Positions 46,769-54,951 of a stretch of DNA of 64,000 bases are shown piece by piece (the first letter of the stretch is position 1; every line of letters starts with the position of its first letter). The notes under the pieces are model-generated. The model worked only from the letters and a program-made list of their open reading frames with translations, did not search any database and was not told the DNA's origin. The DNA is from Photobacterium atrarenae. Lineage in GTDB: Bacteria; Pseudomonadota; Gammaproteobacteria; Enterobacterales; Vibrionaceae. A program made the position numbers and the translations under genes. The stretch lies in NCBI RefSeq assembly GCF_024380015.1, contig NZ_CP101510.1:1-64000 (forward strand). The letters are read 5' to 3'.

Positions 46769-46945
46769 ATGGACGATGATAAATTTAATGAAATCATGGC
46801 TTCAATGAAGCTTCTGAATAAACATCAGTTAAGTCGGCTAAAATGTGAGATCCTGGCACTTCAAACGAACACACCAGAGAGAATTATTTTTGATGATGAG
46901 TTACTCATGCTAAAAGAAGTGTTCAAAAATGCAGAAGATTATTGA
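46769..46945 (+). CDS. Small acidic protein of 58 residues, function unknown
   Basis: An open frame with GAGGTGG at a good distance before its ATG. It begins MDDDKFNEIMASMKLL and is predicted helical and acidic, ending FKNAEDY. It resembles no family I can name; short N-terminal pieces of some transposases have a similar KLL..LSRLK pattern. It lies between the truncated IS110 and repeat copy C in AT-rich DNA. Confidence 0.4.
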   Translation: MDDDKFNEIMASMKLLNKHQLSRLKCEILALQTNTPERIIFDDELLMLKEVFKNAEDY

Positions 46946-47151
46946 GTAACATACCATTAACTGAAAATGATAGGATTGACCTATCCATATTTCCCCATTC
47001 AGATATTGATTCTATTTTTGTGGGACATTTCAGGCTGTGAATATCTCATGTAAGAGCCGTCGTGAAGGTCCGTACTCCTCAATCGCTTTATTACAGATCA
47101 GCTCGACATCTGAGCTTCCTGAATCTTTTATACTTACCCTCCTGAAATCAG

Positions 47152-47240
47152 TTGAAATTCACCACTTTAATTTCAAGTTTAAGTCATTGATAAATAACAT
47201 TTTACTGTGGGGGTTTCAGCCTGAAATCGCCACAAATTTC
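47152..47240 (+). repeat. Dispersed ~90-bp repeat, copy C
   Basis: Starts TTGAAATTCACCACTTTAAT, contains GTCATTGATAAATAAC, and ends TTTCAGCCTGAAATCGCCAC followed by AAATTTCAGG. Closest to copy B. It lies just downstream of the stop of the minus-strand exchanger gene. Confidence 0.7.
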
Positions 47241-47258
47241 AGGTGCCGAATGCCGGCT

Positions 47259-48333
47259 CTACTTTCTTTTCCGCAAGTCTTTTATCAACGAGCCGGTAAC
47301 CGTCAAGACCGTCAATGGCATACAGAAATAGAAGATGAATAGCTCGAGTGAACTGAGCCAGTGGGCATGGATTGTCACGCCGATTAAGAATGCACTGTAG
47401 AGCAGGTATAAGCTAAAAAAGATCCCGCCTTCGATACGGCTCAGGGACGCGCCGGTGAAAAATAACGGCAGCGCACAGCAAAGCGACGGCCAGCATGATG
47501 GGAAAATCCTGCTGCACGAGTTGGAGGCTGCCAACCAGCCCCTGCTCACTGACTAAGCCTGAAATGCCAAGCACTGCCAATAAGTTAAAGGTATTGCTGC
47601 CCACCACATTCCCCACTGCGATGTCGCGCTGGCCCCGGAGACTGGCCACGATCGAAGTGACGACTTCGGGTAACGAGGTCCCGACGGCCAGGATCGTCAG
47701 CCCGATGACGGCTTCACTGATCTCAAAGACTCTCGCGATATTCACCGCACTATCGACCAACACATTCGCCCCGAAGATCAGGCAACTCAGTCCGATTGCC
47801 AGCCAAAGTAAGCTGTGCCAGGCGGGGGCGTTCTTTTTAATGGGTTCGGTGACAGCCTCGCTGTTTGATGCTGTCGTTTTTACGTGCGCTGTCCGTTTGC
47901 CCTGAACAAATAAAAACACTGTATACCCAATGAGCAGCACAACCAGTACGGCGCTATTTCCTCGGCTGAGTTGCCCATCGACTGTCATAGAGAGTACGAG
48001 TGCACTGATAATGATCATAATCGGCACGTCTTGACGAATCAGTTGTCTGGAAATGGTTAAGGGGATAATCATGGCCGAGAGGCCCAGAATGAACAAGACG
48101 TTGAAGATATTACTCCCCAAAACATTCGCCATGGCCATTTCACGCTGGCCGGTTAGCGCAGCGCGAATGCTCACTGCCAGTTCAGGCGCGCTGGTTCCGA
48201 ATGCGACCACGGTTAAACCGATCACCAAGCTGGGGACTCCCACGCTTTCTGCCAGTCGGGCGGCACCTTTCACCAGGCTTTCTGCCCCGCCAATGAGCAG
48301 GAGCAGACCGATCACCATCAATAAGTAGTCCAA
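47259..48333 (-). pseudogene. CaCA-family Na+/Ca2+ exchanger (YrbG-like), frameshifted
   Basis: A cation exchanger with two inverted-repeat alpha domains: GGAESLVKGAARLAESVGVPSLVIGLTVVAFGTSAPELAVS in the first and GLTILAVGTSLPEVVTSIVA in the second, about ten helices in all. The main frame ends early in a non-hydrophobic tail (FHRRVPEPYRRRDLF), while the -1/+1 frame from about 47460 supplies the expected last helices (FFTGASLSRIEGGIFFSLYLLYSAFLIG ... LIKDLRKRK). So one base has been lost or gained near 47455-47470. The start is probably the TTG at 48333 or the Met six codons later. Loss of the last two helices would probably inactivate it, unless the shift is a sequencing error. Confidence 0.82.
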
Positions 48334-48692
48334 TGTGGCCTCGCGATAAAGGCGGGCCCGTTTGAAGCGCAGAGACGCGACTCGGTAGCATGCATATTCT
48401 ATTGCGTATCGTGCCCGCACGGGCCCTGCCGAGATAGTATAGATAATCATGAGGGCGAAGCCGTGTCACATTTATCAAACCACAAGGTGAGAATACCTGC
48501 CGTTGAACATGAGCTTGGCCGTCATCGGTTTGGTGGACGCTCCGAATTCTGTCTATTATGATAGTGTCATAAGTATGAGCCGTGGTGATTATCAGCCTCG
48601 GTTCTGATGTAATGGGCTTTCATGGCCCTCGGTGTTTATGCTTCGGCTGGCGTGATTGGTGAAACACTCACGATTTCAGAGGGATCTGATTC

Positions 48693-50240
48693 ATGATGAA
48701 GAAATTACTATTGTCCGGCACATTTGGCCTGCTCGTTGCGTGTAACGGCTCCGACACGGATGATGCAAAAATTATTTCTGAACAGCAGGCCTCACTATTG
48801 ATCCCAAAATCGGCGGTGGTGGTATCACCGTTTGAGGTGATGCAAGTTGATAGCGGTTCACAGACGCGCAGTTTTTCCGCCGGAACAACTTCGCGTTATG
48901 CCTGGGCCACCGCGCGCATTAATGCGATTCTAAGCGGCGCCACGCCCTTAAGAGATATCTTCACTGCGGCGCTTTTCTATCGCCAGGGGAGCAATGCAGC
49001 CTGTTATGGGCCCAGCCTACGCTATCAGGATCACCCTGACGGCACAGGCGGAAGCGGCGAGCTGCCCGGCGGCGATTTGCTGATGTGGCTGGAAGCCGAC
49101 ATCACCGGGCATGCGTGTGCTGCTGCGCAGATGAACGCGCGTCTGGCCGGGGTCCACGATCAGTCGATGGCAGCGCTAATGGTCACGGCCAGCATGGTTG
49201 CGACGGCGAATTCGAACGGGATTGCGCTGCCGGCTGCGGGCGGGAGTATCACCCTCACCACGGAGATGAACGCGCTATCTGTCCCGGATGTTAGCTTCAA
49301 CAGTGCGACCCTCAGTCAAACCGCCACCAATGAATGGCTTTATGAAGTGGATCTCACTTATACGCCGGGCACGACGTCGAGAAACATTGTGATTGGCTTA
49401 GAGCATACTTCAAGTGGCAGCTTAAATGAGTACAGCGGCGTGCTGTTTTATCGCGCTGACGGCGATCAGAGCGACTTTCCCGGCGGAAACTGCAACTTAA
49501 GCGCGCGAACCCTCAATGGCTCACTCCGGTACGACCGAAGCAGCCTGACAGACATGACACTGCAAAGCCGTACCGCTGTTTTCTGCGGTAGCAGCGTGGA
49601 TGGCCTAACCCGTGGGGCCGGGGATGAGACCGATCAGATGGTGGATGCGTCCCGCTATTATGATGCCAACAGCGAGCCTTCCGGCTGGAGTGAAAATTTC
49701 AACCTGTTTGTTGCTAATTTTGATCCGACCCAGCTGTCAGGCCAGTATGCCTATGTCTGGCAGGCGGGCGCCGGGGACAGCCATAGCCGGGTATTAAATG
49801 TCGGGATCAATGATCACACCCCGTTGGATGGTGAATCTTATGCCGGCTACGGTGCCAGGGTGGGGGACAGCCGGGGCGAGGTACAGGGCATGATCTGTAA
49901 CTGGGCCGGGCCCGGCAGTGATCATACCCTGCAGGAGTTGGCGCAGCGCCAGTTCATCACGCAAGATCCGACCACGGGCCTGTTTGACGCCTCAATCGGC
50001 GCAGGCTCAGCAGATATCACCTATGCGCCGACCAACAGTTGTGATTATGACGGCAGCGGAAGCTTTCTCTATGACATTGATGCTGATGGGGATTTAGCGG
50101 ATGAGGGCCACGTCGCCGTGACGGCTGATTTGATGCAGCCGGCGGATACGGACGGAGACACCATTGCGACGATCGAAGAGAAAATCACCAGTCGCGGTTA
50201 TACCTTACCAACCGCGCCGGGGAACTGGCCGGGGCAATAA
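48693..50240 (+). CDS. Exported lipoprotein of unknown function
   Basis: A 515-residue protein with a lipoprotein signal (MMKKLLLSGTFGLLVAC, Cys17). The mature part is rich in Ser, Thr, Gly, Asp and aromatic residues. A repeated theme, GPSLRYQDHPDGTGGSGELPGGD and GNCNLSARTLNGSLRYD, and several Cys residues suggest a beta-rich surface protein. An acidic Asp-rich segment near the C-terminus (YDIDADGDLADEGH, DTDGDTIATIEEK) resembles a calcium-binding repeat. I do not recognise the family. It stands alone, with no close neighbour on the same strand. Confidence 0.7.
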   Translation: MMKKLLLSGTFGLLVACNGSDTDDAKIISEQQASLLIPKSAVVVSPFEVMQVDSGSQTRSFSAGTTSRYAWATARINAILSGATPLRDIFTAALFYRQGSNAACYGPSLRYQDHPDGTGGSGELPGGDLLMWLEADITGHACAAAQMNARLAGVHDQSMAALMVTASMVATANSNGIALPAAGGSITLTTEMNALSVPDVSFNSATLSQTATNEWLYEVDLTYTPGTTSRNIVIGLEHTSSGSLNEYSGVLFYRADGDQSDFPGGNCNLSARTLNGSLRYDRSSLTDMTLQSRTAVFCGSSVDGLTRGAGDETDQMVDASRYYDANSEPSGWSENFNLFVANFDPTQLSGQYAYVWQAGAGDSHSRVLNVGINDHTPLDGESYAGYGARVGDSRGEVQGMICNWAGPGSDHTLQELAQRQFITQDPTTGLFDASIGAGSADITYAPTNSCDYDGSGSFLYDIDADGDLADEGHVAVTADLMQPADTDGDTIATIEEKITSRGYTLPTAPGNWPGQ

Positions 50241-50323
50241 CTTTGGGCTCCTGTGGGCGGTTGGTCGGACTAGCCTTATCCGTGCCCGAGGCTGTTGGCG
50301 GGTAAATCCTGTGTGTTTGGCGA

Positions 50324-50527
50324 TTACAGATACTTTTTTCGGTAGTCAGCCGCCTTCGCCATGAGGAACAATGGCAATAAGGGGGCTGCCATACCCAACA
50401 TGAAAATCAATTTTTCTTCTGAGAGTAGTAAGTACATATTGGCTACCGTGAATAACGCTATCAGCAGGAGCATTGTTAGGTGCGTTTTGGGATTTTGGTG
50501 AGAGAATATGGCGTATTTTCTGATCAT
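50324..50527 (-). CDS. Small membrane protein (67 residues), tentative
   Basis: Two predicted hydrophobic helices (LLLIALFTVANMYLLL and IFMLGMAAPLLPLFLMA) with a basic tail ADYRKKYL. The composition looks like a real membrane protein. There is no strong ribosome-binding site and no family is recognised. Confidence 0.4.
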   Translation of the reverse strand: MIRKYAIFSHQNPKTHLTMLLLIALFTVANMYLLLSEEKLIFMLGMAAPLLPLFLMAKAADYRKKYL

Positions 50528-50803
50528 GGCTTTGTCGCAATGTATTGTTGTGTTTTTTGACTTATGTGCCGAAAGGTACCAAGGTAGTCTAAATTTTCAT
50601 AGTGATATTTAACACAATAGTGAATAAGTTTGCTTTTTATGCGTCCTGTCGTTTGTTGATGATTGAGCGCACTCAGCGACTATCGCGGTAGTCGGGCGTA
50701 TTTGTGTGATAGATGAAATTGTTTTCTTTGGTAAACATCACAGAAACATCAATAGTTGTATGCTTATCTGGTAATTAGGTGAGTTGACAGGACGAATAAT
50801 ATA

Positions 50804-50998
50804 ATGCATGGATGTTGCCCTTCTTGTTGTCAGAATGTTTTTTTCAATCAAATTCATCGGACTTGGTTAGATAAAGTGCTGCGAAGAAATTACTATAAAT
50901 ATATCTGTCCGAATTGCTCGGCGGAAGTGTTTTCGCATCGGTCTCGACAGGAAATGTGGCTGTACCGGGTTGGTGTTGAATCTCACCGTGACCTCTGA
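50804..50998 (+). CDS. Small zinc-ribbon protein (64 residues)
   Basis: Two CxxC pairs, CPSC near the N-terminus and CPNC about 30 residues later, are spaced as in a zinc ribbon, with aromatic and basic residues between. ACAGGACG lies upstream of the ATG. Function unknown. It lies in a low-GC region of small genes. Confidence 0.5.
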   Translation: MHGCCPSCCQNVFFNQIHRTWLDKVLRRNYYKYICPNCSAEVFSHRSRQEMWLYRVGVESHRDL

Positions 50999-51017
50999 GT
51001 CCATCAAGGTTGTATTG

Positions 51018-51200
51018 CTACCTGTTGATCGCAGACGGATTCACAAGGAACTCTACCGCCACGGTATGGTTCAGTGCTGCTTGAGCCTCTCTGGTTTCCT
51101 TGAAATCACGTAAATGCTTTTCTTTGGTGTGAGAAATCACTGACTTTGCTCTTTGTTTGGCTTGTTGATTGATTTTTTGGGTGAGTGATTGATAGGACAT
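51018..51200 (-). CDS. Small basic protein (60 residues), tentative
   Basis: Helical, Lys/Gln-rich (KINQQAKQRAKSVISHTKEKHLRDFKETREAQAALNH). It is convergent with the zinc-ribbon gene. No ribosome-binding site and no family recognised. Confidence 0.3.
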   Translation of the reverse strand: MSYQSLTQKINQQAKQRAKSVISHTKEKHLRDFKETREAQAALNHTVAVEFLVNPSAINR

Positions 51201-51508
51201 ACTGGCTTAGGTTTTACGGTGCAAACGATGTGAAAACAGCTCCGGGCGGCATACATGACGTTGATATTCGATCATATGTTATTCGAGAAAGTTGTTGCTG
51301 TTGAGTCAACCCCATGCCGTGCTTTCAGGCCGGACCTGGTTTGGTCGATCATCGATTCAATTTTACCTTTTTAATTATTTCACTTTGATGAATGCAGTTT
51401 GGTTTTTCGACCTGGTATGACTTGTCATTTTTCTGATGATGCGGCCATCTCAAACAGGATTGCTGCGATCTTACTCGTTACAAAAATGGTGTGAATGTCA
51501 TCATTTAC

Positions 51509-51715
51509 CTAAATCAACCGGAAACGGTTCGCCTTCCATTCCGCGCCGTCGATCAGTCCTTCCTGGTAGAGCCCGCCCCAGTCGTAGAAAAACGGCGCGA
51601 ATCCGCTGCCGCCGGTGAGGTGACTCAGGCCGATACAGGCCATCACCACCAGGGCGGCAATGGCGTACTCGATGGGATCGCCGGTGCGAAAGCGGCCGCC
51701 GAACAGGTGGAGTGA
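51509..51715 (-). pseudogene. Unidentified membrane-protein gene fragment, GC-rich
   Basis: A GC-rich island of about 200 bp in AT-rich surroundings. One minus-strand frame is open for 68 codons with a sensible membrane-protein composition (YAIAALVVMACIGLSHL, then FAPFFYDWGGLYQEGL), but lacks a start and breaks at both ends. The abrupt base-composition change suggests an imported scrap. I cannot name the source gene. Confidence 0.4.
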
Positions 51716-51731
51716 TCATTACCTACCCATA

Positions 51732-52115
51732 TCAATCATCCTTCCAGCCATAAGTATTACCTGCGATGTCAAAGTGCCTGTTTTTCATCAATAAACCAGT
51801 GCTTGGATTGATACGTCGAGACGTTAGTGTGGTGATAGATGATGGATTAGTTGGGATGTTCCGTTGGTGCAAATGCCATATATTAATGAAGAAATAGGCG
51901 AGAACTCCAGTTGTCGCGAATAACCAATTCAAATAGAGGAGTACTAGCCAAAGTAGTAATGCGACGTACTTATTTTTGTGGATAACACCTAGTGGTTTAG
52001 ATAGCCAAATAACGCTTGGGAAGACCATCAACATTATTCCCCAGCTTTGATATATAGTCACTAACGCACCAAGACAAAAAACGCAGAAGAGCGCGAACTT
52101 TTTCAGTGTTTTCAT
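51732..52115 (-). CDS. Small multi-helix membrane protein under XRE control
   Basis: A 127-residue protein with three or four hydrophobic helices in residues 5-85 and a polar tail ending DIAGNTYGWKDD. Function unknown. Its promoter (minus-strand -10 TATACT at 52152-52147) overlaps a CTTAG-N5-CTAAG operator, and it is divergent from the XRE regulator gene. The same promoter/operator arrangement (TATACTTAGG-N4-CTAAG) precedes the 28-codon gene at 52538-52624, so both are probably controlled together. Confidence 0.65.
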   Translation of the reverse strand: MKTLKKFALFCVFCLGALVTIYQSWGIMLMVFPSVIWLSKPLGVIHKNKYVALLLWLVLLYLNWLFATTGVLAYFFINIWHLHQRNIPTNPSSITTLTSRRINPSTGLLMKNRHFDIAGNTYGWKDD

Positions 52116-52133
52116 CTTAGCCTCCAGTTTGTG

Positions 52134-52148
52134 CTTAGTTTTCCTAAG
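52134..52148. promoter_or_regulatory. XRE operator 1, CTTAG-N5-CTAAG
   Basis: CTTAGTTTTCCTAAG overlaps the minus-strand -10 of the membrane protein gene at 51732. It is one of three exact copies of the 5+5 palindrome within 550 bp. Confidence 0.75.
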
Positions 52149-52167
52149 TATACAGGTATAATTAAAA

Positions 52168-52182
52168 CTTAGAAAATCTAAG
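52168..52182. promoter_or_regulatory. XRE operator 2, CTTAG-N5-CTAAG
   Basis: CTTAGAAAATCTAAG lies just downstream of a good -10 (TATAAT, 52157-52162) reading toward the XRE gene, so binding here would repress the regulator itself. Confidence 0.75.
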
Positions 52183-52208
52183 CTTCATAGGTTGATGATG
52201 ATTCTCAC

Positions 52209-52535
52209 TTGTCTAAAAAAAATCCATTTCCACAGCGCCTTAAACAGGCAAGAAATCGCGTTGGTATCAGCCAGAGGGAGCTTGGTATCCGTTTGGGTAT
52301 GGACCCAAGTTCAGCGAGTGGCCGTATGAATCATTATGAAAAAGGGCGTCATATGCCCGATATCGGCACACTACAAAAGCTTGCTCAGGAGCTTGGCGTG
52401 CCTGTTGCGTTCTTCTTTTCATATTCTGACAGCTCAGCAGAACTGGCCTGTTTGATAGAAAAACTAAGTGAAAATAAAAAGCAGGAGCTTATTGAGCAGA
52501 TCAGGCAGGATCTTGATAACGCTGACCAGTGGTAA
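52209..52535 (+). CDS. XRE-family regulator
   Basis: A 108-residue protein with an N-terminal HTH_3 domain (RLKQARNRVGISQRELGIRLGMDPSSASGRMNHYEKGRHMPDIGTLQKLAQELGVPVAFFF) and a short helical C-terminus (LIEKLSENKKQELIEQIRQDL). Likely a dimeric phage-type repressor. It starts at a TTG (52209). Three identical-core operators (52134, 52168, 52661) place it over its own promoter, the divergent membrane gene and the 28-codon gene. Confidence 0.82.
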   Translation: MSKKNPFPQRLKQARNRVGISQRELGIRLGMDPSSASGRMNHYEKGRHMPDIGTLQKLAQELGVPVAFFFSYSDSSAELACLIEKLSENKKQELIEQIRQDLDNADQW

Positions 52536-52537
52536 GT

Positions 52538-52624
52538 CTATTTCTGTCGTCCTGAGTACCAAAATACACCACCGACTGCGGCAATCGCCAGTAATAAACC
52601 ACCTAGCCAAATCCAAAGTTCCAT
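52538..52624 (-). CDS. 28-residue membrane microprotein
   Basis: A very short gene that standard gene callers would miss. GGAG lies six bases before its ATG. The product begins MELWIWLGG, has one hydrophobic helix of about 20 residues (LLLAIAAVGGVFWY) and ends SGRQK, the layout of a single-pass microprotein. Its promoter carries a CTTAG-N5-CTAAG operator in the same -10-overlapping position as the 51732 gene. Its stop lies 3 bp from the stop of the convergent XRE gene. Function unknown; a membrane-active peptide or a regulator of a larger membrane protein is possible. Confidence 0.6.
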   Translation of the reverse strand: MELWIWLGGLLLAIAAVGGVFWYSGRQK

Positions 52625-52660
52625 GTTCGTCTCCAATATGTTGTTTATGTCTACATTTAG

Positions 52661-52675
52661 CTTAGACACCCTAAG
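52661..52675. promoter_or_regulatory. XRE operator 3, CTTAG-N5-CTAAG
   Basis: CTTAGACACCCTAAG abuts TATACT (minus strand, 52679-52674), the -10 of the 28-codon gene, repeating the layout at operator 1. Confidence 0.72.
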
Positions 52676-52690
52676 TATAAAGTCTGTATG

Positions 52691-52711
52691 TTTGTTTTGT
52701 TTTGTTTTGTT
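52691..52711. repeat. TTTTG pentamer tract
   Basis: About four tandem TTTTG units lie 12-33 bp upstream of the 28-codon gene's -10, spanning its -35 and spacer region. Pentamer copy-number change here could alter promoter strength. Confidence 0.45.
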
Positions 52712-52793
52712 ACCAGCGTATCATCGATTTTGAAAATGCAAAGTGTGGGTAGAAGCTTCATTTAACTACATGAAGCTTCTAGATCGGATAGAT

Positions 52794-53303
52794 CTAAATG
52801 TGTAGTTTTTCTATCGCTCGCATTGTTTTTCTCACTTGACTGGATAGATTTTTTATTGGCTTAACGCGATTCTCTAGATGGTCGAGCTCATCTAATAAAT
52901 GCAGATAAAGTGGGATTTCCCAGTCCATTGTATTTGAAAATCGACGCAATACGCCATTGGAAACCTCTTTCGTTTCAAGTTCTGGGTACCAACCTTTACG
53001 AGCGATCACGCGGTGCCACTTGATCCTAGGTAAGCGTTGTTCACTCACGACAACGAACTCATAGCGAAGTGGGTACTCTACTTTGTACTCTTTTGACAAG
53101 GTCTTCTTTAGCTCATCCAATTGTTTCTTCAGTCCTTTTGCCGCTGCCATTAAGTGCTTTGACTCTGTAGCGACGAAATTAGGTAAATCATCGATTTTTT
53201 CAGGTAGAGGAGTTTGCTTAGGCAGCTTTAGCTTGAGATTACTCAACTCAATTTCTTTGCTTAGTTGCTCGATACCGACGTTTGGTGTAGTTTTCTTAGT
53301 CAT
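52794..53303 (-). CDS. Helical protein downstream of mobI-like gene, unknown
   Basis: A 169-residue, Lys/Glu/Leu-rich, largely helical protein with probable coiled coil at both ends (HLMAAAKGLKKQLDELKKTLSKEYKVEYP and YLHLLDELDHLENRVK). A central part (YEFVVVSEQRLPRIKWHRV, KGWYPELETK) is unrecognised. The start at 53303 has GGAGAAGCACA upstream and overlaps the MobI-like stop by 8 nt; an in-frame Met ten codons earlier lies in that gene. Coupling suggests a shared role in DNA transfer. Confidence 0.6.
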   Translation of the reverse strand: MTKKTTPNVGIEQLSKEIELSNLKLKLPKQTPLPEKIDDLPNFVATESKHLMAAAKGLKKQLDELKKTLSKEYKVEYPLRYEFVVVSEQRLPRIKWHRVIARKGWYPELETKEVSNGVLRRFSNTMDWEIPLYLHLLDELDHLENRVKPIKNLSSQVRKTMRAIEKLHI

Positions 53304-53874
53304 TGTGCTTCTCCATTTTTTGAAAGTGTTCACGTAGCTTGTGAAGTCGTTTTGTACAGATTTGTGCTTTTTGCTTGATGGTGAGGATTTCGTGCCGCAC
53401 TTCTCGGATCAGTGCGAAGGCATCTTCTGTGTACTCAATAAGATCGGATTCCCATTCACCGTCGGCTTTTGAAAAGCGGCTAGGAGGGTAACGAAAGCCT
53501 TTACCTTTGGATAAATGCTTTGAGCGAACACGCTGTTCTTTGTTGTTTCGCAGTGGCATTTGATCAGCACTGAGATACCAGTTGTGGTACCAAGCAGCTT
53601 CAAAGCGATGGTTGCGAACTCGAACACGACAGCCGTAGCGGCCAGGTGATGTTTCCTTATGGGCTCGATGGGTACGCCAAAAATGGTTGGCGTAGCAACT
53701 GGCTAAAAACTCAAGCAGATAGGGTTCCTGCATGGCAAAATTCTCGATATTTGCAAGTGCTTTTAGCGATTGGGAAAGCGCGAGTTCAAAGCTCTCTTGT
53801 TCATTTTCGGGGTGTCGCTGCTGGGCTCGTTGATGCCATTGATAGGCGGCGGAATGCTCATTTAATACAGTCAT
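53296..53874 (-). CDS. MobI-like conjugative transfer protein
   Basis: A 192-residue protein. The central part (GRYGCRVRVRNHRFEAAWYHNWYL, then SKHLSKGKGFRYPPSRFSKADGEWESDLIEYTEDAFALIREVRHEI) follows the pattern I know from MobI proteins of SXT/R391-type elements and IncC plasmids, an auxiliary mobilisation factor encoded beside oriT. This is recognition from memory. The N-terminal and C-terminal thirds are helical. It is first in a two-gene unit, with a 790-bp gene-free, repeat-bearing region upstream, as expected for an oriT-mobI arrangement. No relaxase or type IV secretion genes are in the window. Confidence 0.5.
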   Translation of the reverse strand: MTVLNEHSAAYQWHQRAQQRHPENEQESFELALSQSLKALANIENFAMQEPYLLEFLASCYANHFWRTHRAHKETSPGRYGCRVRVRNHRFEAAWYHNWYLSADQMPLRNNKEQRVRSKHLSKGKGFRYPPSRFSKADGEWESDLIEYTEDAFALIREVRHEILTIKQKAQICTKRLHKLREHFQKMEKHND

Positions 53875-54666
53875 GTTGGCTCCTTGTTTATTTTGTTCAA
53901 GGTAGCGCGATTACGTTTTGGCTTACGCATCTGTAATTGCCCTTTTAGGGCGTAATTTTTCCTCGTGTCCCACCGCTGATTGGCAGGTATTGCAGCGATT
54001 CCTCTCCAGGGACCTAACCCGTTGCTTTCCAGATACCTATCTTTGTGGGACTCAGTAACGGATTGTTTTCGTCAATATGCCGTTTAGGATGGGATGTAGG
54101 AAGTAATGCACCAATCATTGTGGGACCTGAGCGTCCATTATTTCTTTGGATGGGTTTGCAGTGGTGACTTTCTAGATTATTGTGGGATTTGACCTGTTTG
54201 TAGCGCTTGAGGGCAGATGAACTTTCACATGTGAAAGCCCATAGTCCACTAGGCGCTTTTTAGGGGAATCTTTTTTGCAGGTATTCTGCGGTAGTGAGTA
54301 TGAGTGCTTTTGGGTTGCTTTTTGATTAGTAGGTTTAAAACCTGGTTGGGAATTGCATCAAAAGGCCATCGAATTAATACCTTTTGATGAACTGTAATGA
54401 TGGACGCCCCTCCCTCGGCGTTAATGCGCCAGAATTAAGTTGCTAACGCTTAGTTCAACCATGGCTGTTGATGCCGTTTTAGTAATTAAGAGAGAGGGTT
54501 CTGATTACATAATGGCGCAGGTGAAAAATGCTTATCAAGACGTCGGATATATGGAAGCGAGCCGCCATTAATCAACCATTGCAAAAACCGGGGCGTCCAT
54601 ATATGGATCTAATGAGCCCGAACACCACTTTAGGTGATAAATTTCCACCGTAACAAGAGGTGTTTA
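53875..54666. other. Gene-free, repeat-bearing region upstream of mobI-like gene (candidate oriT)
   Basis: About 790 bp without a supported gene. GTGGGAC occurs at 54045 and 54120, GTGGGAT at 54182, and the inverted GTCCCAC at 53967, mostly preceded by (T/A)TT. A perfect 16-bp palindrome, CTTTCACATGTGAAAG, lies at 54222-54237. In SXT/R391-type elements oriT lies directly upstream of mobI, so 53960-54240 is a candidate transfer origin. The segment 54400-54660 shows nothing recognised. Confidence 0.4.
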
Positions 54667-54717
54667 ATGACAAGAAAACGTTGCTCATGTATGGCAGAGT
54701 TCAAATTGGAAGCCGTA
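54667..54717 (+). pseudogene. IS3-family orfA 5' fragment
   Basis: The first 17 codons of an IS3-type orfA, MTRKRCSCMAEFKLEAV, preceded by AAGAGG. It stops exactly where another IS3 terminal sequence (TGTAAACCTCCCC) begins at 54718, so this element was interrupted by the next. Confidence 0.55.
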
Positions 54718-54742
54718 TGTAAACCTCCCCTAATTAGTTACA
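54718..54742 (-). mobile_element. Right terminus of a second IS3-family remnant
   Basis: TGTAAACCTCCCCTAATTAG plus TTACA. If the IS21 element and one TTACA copy are removed, this joins the orfB tail at 57226-57320: the reading frame then ends ...NSNYACN with its TAA completed by these bases, followed by the terminal repeat. Confidence 0.6.
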
Positions 54743-54951
54743 TGCGTATTCCGGAGTATTGCGAACCCTGATCCCGGGATTATCCGATCGCTCATTCCGG
54801 TTTAAACCGATCACCGGTTCCGGGATTACCCGGCCATTTTTCACCCAACTCCGGAACTTATGACCGGAATCGCCGGAGTCCTTAATTTTTCTCTTTTAAA
54901 TCAATAACTCACTATTCTTGCTGTACGTCAGAAGGTTGCAAGGAAGTGACA

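Noticed and set aside
40048..47240. The ~90-bp repeats as integron attC sites
   Set aside because: They lack the paired GTTRRRY/RYYYAAC core sites, and no integrase gene is in the window.
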